DNA from: Mycogone perniciosa
Taxonomy: Eukaryota; Ascomycota; Sordariomycetes; Hypocreales; Hypocreaceae
NCBI GenBank assembly: GCA_025331125.1
Contig: JAOALB010000073.1
Span: 62,001-126,000 of the forward strand
Reading direction: 5' to 3'
DNA length: 64,000 nucleotides
Below the pieces are notes generated by a model, which was given only the letters and a program-made list of their open reading frames with translations, did not search any database and was not told the DNA's origin. The translations under genes were made by a program, and so were the position numbers. Of the stretch, positions 55,973 through 64,000 are shown one piece after another; position 1 is the first letter of the stretch, and the number at the start of each line of letters is the position of its first letter.

Positions 55973-58900
55973 TGGTCACAAAACAAGCAAAAAAAGAGTC
56001 AAGCTTTTCCGAAGCCATACATCTTGGAACGAAAATAATTACGAACTATGTTGTAAGATATATGGGTAGGAAGTTTTTTTTTTGATACACACAAGGAACC
56101 TACAGTTGTGTTTTCAGCCAGGTGGTCTTTTCCCGGGTGCGAACAATATCTATGTGTGAAATATTATTAATGTTTTATGGGCAGGAATGGTTTGTTTTCG
56201 AAGCATAATGATTCCCCCTCTGTCTAGTGATTTTTTTTGTTGTAGTACTACTATACTAGTCCAGTCCTTACGACAGCAACTTTATTTGATGATTATTAAC
56301 TACTATGGGGTCTGCCTATTTTCCCTGATTTGTTCCCTGTTTCACTTAAATGCGATCGGCAAATGTCCGTGAGATCCATTTTGTTTAATGAGCTGTGGGT
56401 AGTTGTAGCATTCAGGCTGACGGGTTCATGAACCAGTTAATAGTGTCCTCCTTAGTGTTACTCGTATTGCTTATGACACCATAATGTGCTCGTATGCTCG
56501 TATTTTGCCGTTCGTGTACTCCGTACTCGTAAGAGCTTTCCCGAAGGTTTCACCTTGTTTGTTCTCGTGAGTTATGTCCCTTGATAGTCGTAGTCACAAT
56601 CCAGTCCTGGGTCGCTGTCAGTCCCGGATATAAAGTCTCTCTATAATAGTGCTGCAACCTTGCAGGTCAAGCGAGACCCGCTGCGCATATTACCGCCCGA
56701 CAATACTAGTAGTAGTACTACCACATCGCTCATTGGTGGACCAGACGTAAAGAGCAAGCAGATAGGACTATAAAAAACTCTTAGCTGCTTACAGAACAGG
56801 GTTCAGGGGAATAGGATCATCAAGAGCTGACTGACAAGTTCTGAGAGTCCAACTCCCCCAAGCCTATGTGGGTTGTGGCCTGTTTGGGAGAGCTAAATGA
56901 GATGGAGTTAAGGAATACGGAGTAGGCGATAATACGGTGTGCGAGTAATGATGTTGCGCCTGACGTTCATCTGCCAAATAGAACTAACATCTCGTGATGG
57001 TGTAGTAGGGTTACATCGATGCAACAACACCTCATCGTGACTATTGGAGGACAGAGATAACCTGGGGATTCCGACGGGTGTCAAGCCACGGACATCGACT
57101 ACCGATGGGACTAATTTAGTAGATTTCTTTAAAGCTGCCACCTTGTAGTAGCATTGCGATGCTCATCTTCTCGAATCCCGACTACTCCGAAGTGGCGGCG
57201 CCATCCCTCCAGGCTCAATTTTGCTGGAGGCGGACTACTGACTCGTGATGACGACGTTGGGCATGAACTTCGAGTAGCGGGGAGGCGATGAAGTAGTAAC
57301 ACTAGAAGATTGATGAGCTTGAACGTTTAAAACGTTTGACATGTAAAACGTATTCCGGAGTCATGGCGGTTGTCACCTGATTAGTTGTTTCGTAGTTTAT
57401 GTATGTGCCTTCAACCTCAAATCTGTTTGTGACTTTCTTCGCAACAGGTCATTGGTCTTCTAATAGGTGCTTCTTATATTTAGACTATTGTGGCTAAGCA
57501 GTCTGTTGAGTCATTATTCCCATACGGTAACCTGTGCTTGTAACCACTATGTCTGTTGGGGTTTCATGGTTGACTTTGTGGATGATATTGTGTATAGTTT
57601 CTATAAAACCAGCTAGTGAGTGTGACAGTTGGATTGAGAACTGATTTTGGCTTGATAAAATCCGCAATAATCTTCCAGTACACTACATTTTATTGTCTAG
57701 TCACTGTGTTTGAGGCCTGGCTGAGTACAATCCTCATTCATTGTATCCTATTTCTTTGTGTATCTGGGTCATGTGGCTCAAAATGCTGTTTTGAGGTCCC
57801 CGGCAGAAGGGGGATAATGAAAAATCGATGTTTAGCTAATTCTTGCCAATTAGTCCATAGAGCTTTTATCCACATATGGCTACCTGCTTCCGAAAGTTAT
57901 TTCTATCTAGGTTTACTTTATGACTTCGTGGGTCTAAGTCGTGATGTTATGTAGTTTCGGCCAGACAAAGTAGTGGGTTTGTGATAATTGTATTTATGGC
58001 GGAGTAAACCCCCAATAATCCTCTATAATACTCAAGTCAGGGGTCTAGAATTATTGAGACTCAATATGTATTCATATCCTATCTTATTGGTCGGAGCCCA
58101 TTTTTTTCTAATTGATGCGCAGAGTATAGGATAGTTGAATGGCGGCAAAAATGTCAGTACATGAGAACATGGCACTAAACACTAAGATATTGTGACCATT
58201 TATATTCATAAAAACCTGACGATTAATTCTATGAATGGCTTGTACACTGGATAATATAAATGAATGTCAAGGTAGAAGTTACATCGTGTTCCATCTCCCT
58301 GCCAAATATACTGATTCTCTATGCATATTGTTTGTGATCAGAGTGATGGCACATCGTTCACAAGTGCTACAGTCTCATAAATGTTCCGGTCGCAATCAAT
58401 ATTCCGAGGTAGCACAAAGCCAGGTGTGTGCTGGCATGATCAAAAGTTCCTAGCCTTCACATCACTGAAAGCCGAGGCAGCGGCGGTTGTGCTCTACTGT
58501 TCACATGTCCGATGGGGTCCTTGACCGAGTGATAATTGGAATGACGTTTGTAATGCTACGTGGCAAGGGCGAATACGTAGAGAGGAGAGTTTAAATTTAG
58601 GTCACATCGATCGATTAGGTGTGTCTTGTGTAACAAGATCGGTATAGGTTAGAACCTAGCTGTGTTCTTGGCCTGTTGCGGTGATGGACATCTGATACGA
58701 GTTCTACATGTCAAGGCAAAGGTATACTACTTGTCTGAGTCAACAATGTTATGGAAGACATGTGGTGACATGCGTTAAGGTCCGGGAATCAAGACGAGGC
58801 TGTGTGAATAGCACACCATGGTACAAGCCATTTTGTCTTGCAAGTTCGACACGGGCGTATGTAACACCACACCCGCGCTTCAGCTCAGACAGGATCACCA

Positions 58901-61318
58901 TAATACTCCGAGAGTACGAAGATCCCGATCCGGGCGTCAGTGTCGGACAGATCCTTTCTTAGCCTCATTAACGGCGATCAGCCGCGCCCATCGGCCGACT
59001 TGAGGAGGGATAAATACGACATCCATCGGGACCCGAGAACTATACCAACTGGCTGGAATTATGGACAAAGCTTGTCCCGAGAAATTGGTCGTGCCAATAA
59101 ACCCAGCTGTTCAAAAACAAGGGGTGCCCGCAATACGCATGCACAGCCTGATGGGCGAGACGGATCTCCTATCGGGTCGCCTTTCCCCCATCCGACGAAC
59201 GTCACCAAGACGCCAAGAAGGGTGGCAAAGCAAACAAAACAGTGGATTCCTTGGCAAAACTCAAAGTCAGTCGATAATTCTCCTCGCCTCGCCTCACCCG
59301 TTGGGTCGGTTATGAGGTTGCTCGGAAGATGAACGAGAGAGGGCGGCGGGCGAGACGCCACAGTCTCAGATCCCTTTGGACACGACCATCGGGTTTCCGT
59401 TGGTTCCTACGGGTGACAGCCGTGTGAATGTGACGAGTGTGTGTGGTGTGTGAGCAAAATGTCTCTACCGTATGGAGAGATTTCTTTGGCAATGATTGGG
59501 GGGGTGTACAAAACCAATAGTGCTGAATCCTCTACCATGTGGGTGGTTGTGGCGGCGGACATGACTATGAAGGTGTCTTCCACCAGTTCCTGGAACCCGG
59601 GGCGCGGCGTGTTGGCCTCGTGGCAACTTTATGACAATGAATTCCTCATGAAGAGTTTTGGTAAGATATGGGCGCGTCTGTGGCTCTGGTGTGTGTGGTG
59701 TAGAGACCAAAGAGAAGGGCGGCACCGTCTTCTAGGCTGATTTTGCTGCTCTTAGTTTCAACATGATAAATTTCCGAGAATGAAAGAGAGTCAGACCTTT
59801 AGCGGTGTGTGTGTGTGTGTGTGTGCGGTGAGTCCTCAAGGAAGAGAGGGTGGGTAAGCCCAGACTGGAGAGTGCAGAATCGCAAGAAAGGGAGGAAGGA
59901 AGAAAAATGGGGTGGGAGTAATGCTTACGAGATGTTGGGTGGTTGGCAGAAATATGTATGTCTCAGATAACTACTAATCATGGAATGTTGTGGATGGTTA
60001 TGTACCTGAGTCGAATGAAACCTCCCACCCTTTTTGTGTTATCTTCGGACATCAACAAAATAATACATAAGAGTCTGGTGACGGTTCATTAAAAAGAAAA
60101 TGGAGGGAGTCTCAGGTCAAACGGGCATGGGGTGGGTGTGAACAGCGAAATGCGAGAGGAGGGCAGCGGGTTCATGCGATATCCTCCCGGTTTCCCTCGG
60201 CGACAGCCTCATCTCTCCTGTACCACTACCTGCCATGTTTTGTGTAACGGGTTGGCACTTGTGTCCAGTGCAAGATGTATGCATCCATCGTCACATTCGT
60301 CAGCGGGCTGTATGTTGCATTGCATATTTCCCAAAGACAAGGTTCACGAGGCACATACTAGTGCTCCGTACTTTGTACTATTCGAAGTATTTTACATATA
60401 TGCATTACTATGAGAAACAATCCCTGGTTCTTACATCATGTGGGATGTTGCCCAGCCTATGACAAGCCTCAACGGATACTGACGTGTACCCGGGGTGCAT
60501 CTGTGTGTTGCAGACCTGCATCTGGACTTTTGTCTCTCTCGCCCGTGCAAGTCGCCCAATGTCGGGGCCACACCGCAATATCGCGACTCTTAGGGGGGAT
60601 ATGATATACCTACTCGTACTTTGCATTCAGCTTTGGCCCCCTTACTCGTAGGCGCTGTCTGTTGGTGATCAGGTCGACACATATGGAGCACCGCGAGAGT
60701 CATCTATCCGCCCTCTGATCCGGAATGCGCAAACGTCGGATCGGACGATTTTACGGTTGTTTCCGCCTTGAGATGCTGAACTCGAACCATGTCTATTCTT
60801 AATTTGGGATCTTTAACTCTTCGTGCTATGGATTCCACGTGGAAATCGGCGATTAGGATCGATCTCACAGTGGGAACAAAATGTCAAACATGAGGAGGGA
60901 GAAATGGTTCACCGAGGCAAGAATGGGATTTTGAAAGCGGATGTACCGATTAAAATGGTTGTTTCGGTTTCTTAAACAGTAGGTGGATAGGACCCATATG
61001 GGGAGATAGCAGCAAGAGTTCACGGGCGTGATTTAGCGTCCACATTTATTTGTTTCACTCGTTTCTTGTCTCGTCTGCCTGCCTGTGTATATACCATGTA
61101 GATCATTACTATGGTTCAGCAAAGTTGCGCAGAAAAAAGGAGGATGAATCATCCTCATCCTCTTTGTTTCACCCATCTCTTGACTATCGTACATAATTGC
61201 ATGTATGTAAATCATCAACACAGTGCTTGACTGCTGCTCTCCACGGTATGGAGCCTGCATTTCTCAGCCCCCAGTTCCATAATTAATCTGTCAAACACGT
61301 GGTGGACTCTTCAGTCCC
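55973..61318. other. 5.3-kb region without a convincing gene
   Basis: The first 400 bases are the 3' flank of the 7TM-RGS gene. Next come TACTCCGTAC at 56517, a TAGTA-rich palindromic patch near 56703-56722, TACGGAGTA at 56916, and a short inverted repeat CTCCAG/CTGGAG around 57208-57231. The block 57300-58450 is AT-rich with many TpA steps and could be decayed repeat DNA; two sections (around 57655-57690 and 58003-58036) look alike, including the shared word AATAATC. A (GT)n run of 21 bases lies at 59805-59825. Open frames here lack family features. The last 300 bases flank the enoyl-CoA hydratase 3' end. Confidence 0.45.
59805..59825. repeat. (GT)n microsatellite
   Basis: An uninterrupted GT dinucleotide run of about 21 bases in gene-free DNA. 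Confidence 0.9.
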
Positions 61319-63097
61319 TTAAGTCTTTTTCAGGAAGCCATTGACGCCTCGAATCTTTTCCTCTGTGCCAAAGGTGACGTAGTAGAGCGTCCTCTCGAAT
61401 TCGTCATCGCGGCAGAGACTGTCGGCTAAGGAGAGAAAGAGGATTTGTGTCAGCAACATGTTGGGTCCATAGTTGTTATCCCGTGTGTCTTTCCTTCTCA
61501 AGTCCAATAGCCGTGATGAAGAAAAGTGGAGGGAGAGAGACGTCAAATAACGACATTGAGGGAAGAGAGAAGGGTTGGGGCCTCGTACCTCGGCATATGG
61601 CTTCCTTTGCCAGGTGCATGGCCTCCGTTGCGTTGGCTGCGAGCTCTGCAGCAACTTGAATTGTGTGGTCCAATACTGTCCCGTCTTCGAACAGGTCACA
61701 CACAAGACCATGCGTCAGTCCTTCTTGAGCTGTGATTGGCTTTCCCAAGAGGATAGTTCGCATTGCCTATATCACAGCTTGTAAGCATGTGCGGAGTATG
61801 CGCCCTTCAGGTCATCACCAACTGCACCGGTCTTGATGTTACTCTGCATCCTGCACGTATGGAGAAACAGGTATGGGAACGAGAGGGATGGGGGGCAGAA
61901 GGAGAGGCTAAGAAAGGAAACATTAAAAGAGCATAAGGCTGCCAAGAAAAAGAAAAGAACAAGGGGAACAATAATGCAGCTTGTGCATACCCGAAACTTG
62001 CCCAAGGCTGCTGTCAGGCGCTGAGTCCCTCCAGCTCCGGGAATAAGTCCACGCTTGACCTCTGGCAGCGCGAAGTAAGTCTTCGTCTTGGATGCGAATA
62101 TCATGTCACACTGTTCTCTCGTGTGGAGTTAGCAAACTGGCTCGCCTCGATGGTCATGACACCGCCATGAGGCTGCACGCAAGTGGGGGATGAGAGAAAG
62201 GGATGCATCATGTGCGAAGGAGGGACGAGAATGAGTGGTGGAGGGTGGACAACCAGGAGCACCAGGGATCCAGGGTTAGATTGCGACAAGGACAGGGACG
62301 CAAATGAAAGAGACAAGAGTCAAAGATAGGGAACTTTATGCGAGCAAGGGAGGATACTGACCATGAGAGCGACCTCGAAGCCTCCACCAAGCTACAAGCC
62401 AAGACATAGCACATGTTAGTTTCTCAGCCTTGCACAGAAGGCTTCCCAATGAAAGCCCCCATTCGCCCCTAGAACAGACAACAAGAGCCTTCATCAGGAA
62501 GCACGACAGAAATAGGAGGAAAGAGGCTGGAAGGTGGAGGGGGGGTCGCACGCACCGCAGGCCCTTCAACAGCTGCCAATATGGGCTTCCTGACAGACGC
62601 CATGCCGACACAAAGGTCCTCAAGGTAACGGCATGATCTAGCGCCCGCAGCATCTAAGGCTGCAATGTCCTGGAGATCGGCACCGGCTATGCACATGCAA
62701 GGTTACGCCACGCCATTAGCCAGGATCTTGGGCGGGCCGAGAGGCCAGAAGAAGGAAAACAAAAGAGAGGCAGAGACAAGTAGCTGGATATGATAGAGAG
62801 CTGTAAAAGACGTGTCACGACGTGTTTGTTTGGCCTTGGCCAACTACCTGATCTCATCTGCTCGCGATCCGGGCTAAGGAACGTACCTGAGAAGAAACCA
62901 TTGGCACCGGTGAGCACAATGACCTTGACCGCTGAGTCCCGAGACGCCTCTGACAGCGTGGAGAGGAACTCGGCTAGAAGTTCCTTGGACAGTGCGTTTC
63001 GCTTCTGAGGTCGGTTGAATGTGATGACTTTGACGCCATCCACAGGTGACGCGACGTTGACGAGGCCAACGTTGGATCCAGATCCCGATCCAGTCAT
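61319..63097 (-). CDS. Enoyl-CoA hydratase/isomerase family protein, 258 aa, 6 exons
   Basis: A crotonase-fold enzyme of fatty-acid or branched-chain amino-acid breakdown. Exons are 63097-62887, 62686-62556, 62391-62362 (30 nt), 62110-61991, 61766-61589 and 61425-61319. The joined frame gives FNRPQKRNALSKELL, the oxyanion-hole region SAGADLQDI, then EGPALGGGFEVALMCDMIFA, assembled from three exons. YFALPEVKRGLIPGAGGTQRL and LGKPITAQEGLTHGLV follow. Both catalytic glutamates of mitochondrial short-chain enoyl-CoA hydratase have counterparts (GGGFE and LPE). The C-terminus (TFGTEEKIRGVNGFLKK) also resembles that enzyme. Neither an obvious presequence nor a PTS1 is present (it ends LKKT). The five introns total about 1.0 kb, more than the coding exons. 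The end of exon 2 may be off by one base. Confidence 0.88.
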
Positions 63098-63480
63098 GTT
63101 TGTTGGCCGATTCCGATCTGTGACTTGTTTCTGTCACGTCACTGGATAGCTGAGAGGTAGTAGCAATGTACAGAGTATATCGGACAAGGAAGATGAGAGT
63201 CAAGTCTGTGCTGTTGTTTGCATCTGTTGTTGCTGTTGGCGGCAAAGCAAAAAAAAAAGGTTCGGCTGACAACGAGAACGAGGAGGAGATGGCGGGGCTC
63301 GCTATATATGCCGGGCACGTCACACACTTCTCACTCCACTATTAGGCCGGCACTTATGATTATGCCCTACTCCGTGGTTTGGGCCGTGTTTGCGTATGCA
63401 AAGGATTACAGATTGGGATGTTGGGCCAGGCCAGATGCTACTGTGCAGACTCCCTTCCTCTGAAGGTGTTGTGATGGATA

Positions 63481-63526
<46 letters not shown>

Positions 63527-64000
63527 TAGATAGATAGATAGATAGATAGAGCATAGGGTAGGGTAGCCTCGAGGGATGGGGGCGGAGAATAACGGGGGGA
63601 TGGCGGAAGAAAAAACCTCAGGACCGCAAACGGCTCAGGGCACGGAGACGGAGGAGGCGTGGAGACAGACAGGCAGTCTTCAACGCTACGGTGCGGAGCA
63701 CTACCACGGAGCACAGTGCTCCAAACGGAGTACGAGTAATACTATATATGTACTGGAGGGACATGGGACCCTGCTTGTTTTGTCAGCAGGTTGACGCAGG
63801 GGTGGCTCAGTCGAGAATAGATGGGGGGGACACTACGGAGTACTTGACAGGTTCTGGATCTATCTACGGAGTACGTAGTACTATATGTGTAAGGATGTAG
63901 TACTATTAGTGAGTTAATAAATTCGCATATGTATGTTGGCTGCAACTTTTTCCCTTGACGATTCTGAGGGAGGCGATGAAGCTGGGCGATAACATGCCCC
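63098..64000. other. Upstream flank with microsatellites and palindromic words
   Basis: The first few hundred bases are the promoter of the enoyl-CoA hydratase. Tetranucleotide microsatellites follow at about 63484-63550 (listed separately). TACTCCGTG lies near 63368, and TACGGAGTAC occurs twice, at 63834-63843 and 63865-63874, with a related word near 63729. No gene is supported up to the window edge. Confidence 0.45.
63484..63550. repeat. Compound (GAAA)n-(GATA)n microsatellite
   Basis: About nine GAAA units (63484-63519) pass through a short GA run into about six GATA units (63525-63550). Such purine-rich tetranucleotide arrays change length readily. Confidence 0.93.

Noticed and set aside
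57616..57954. 112-codon frame rich in hydrophobic residues in AT-rich DNA
   Set aside because: Composition follows the AT-rich background and no family or splice structure supports it; possible decayed repeat at most.
58940..59332. 130-codon frame in the 5.3-kb gap
   Set aside because: Basic low-complexity product that overlaps equally long frames on both strands; no domain found.
1..64000. CRISPR array, rRNA operon, or intact transposase gene
   Set aside because: No regular spaced repeats, no rRNA-like segment and no transposase or reverse transcriptase motifs were seen on either strand.

Overview
The window is nuclear DNA of a filamentous ascomycete, most likely a Sordariomycete and plausibly of the order Hypocreales. 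The reasons are many short GT-AG introns (47-76 nt in most genes) with CTRAC-type branch sites, best matches by eye to Pezizomycotina families (ATP25, LSH/MUS-30, LaeA-like methyltransferases, 7TM-RGS receptors), moderate GC content, and intergenic DNA full of the word TACGGAGTA / TACTCCGTA. Exon joins were worked out by hand from reading frame, splice signals and family motifs. No database search was run, so family names come from recognition of motifs.

Layout. 0-5.5 kb: an intact SDR oxidoreductase, then a degraded block with an ankyrin relic (+), a relic of a fungal F-box-type family (-), and an AT-rich stretch with a hairpin-rich, MITE-like patch. 5.6-23.5 kb: a gene-dense core with a giant ankyrin/coiled-coil protein (+), the SNF2 remodeller LSH/DDM1/MUS-30 (-), an Arc1-type tRNA-binding cofactor (+), mitochondrial RNA polymerase RPO41 (-) and ATP25 (+). 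24.2-28.0 kb: a second decayed block with a FIG1-like membrane protein broken by frameshifts (+) and an ankyrin + CorA-like protein broken by stops and frameshifts (-). 28.5-46.3 kb: a second dense core with exopolyphosphatase PPX1 (-), quinone oxidoreductase (+), UDP-glucose 4-epimerase (-), SUN-domain protein SAD1 (+), DEAD-box helicase DBP4 (-), ESF1 (+) and a LaeA-like methyltransferase (-). 46.3-64 kb: gene-poor, with one 7TM-RGS protein (+) isolated between 7.9 kb and 5.3 kb of DNA without a convincing gene, then an enoyl-CoA hydratase (-) with unusually long introns, then microsatellites.

How the genes fit together. The intact genes alternate strands almost perfectly, so nearly every promoter is shared by a divergent pair and nearly every 3' end faces another. 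Two pairs join partners of one process: RPO41/ATP25 (mitochondrial gene expression) and DBP4/ESF1 (18S pre-rRNA processing). The relics carry stops of which several fit CpA-to-TpA transitions, as expected for repeat-induced point mutation or ordinary decay, and they lie in two islands between the housekeeping blocks. No biosynthetic cluster, intact transposon, tRNA, rRNA or CRISPR array was found. The least explained items are the giant ankyrin protein with a long-period superrepeat, the isolated 7TM-RGS locus, and the enoyl-CoA hydratase introns.
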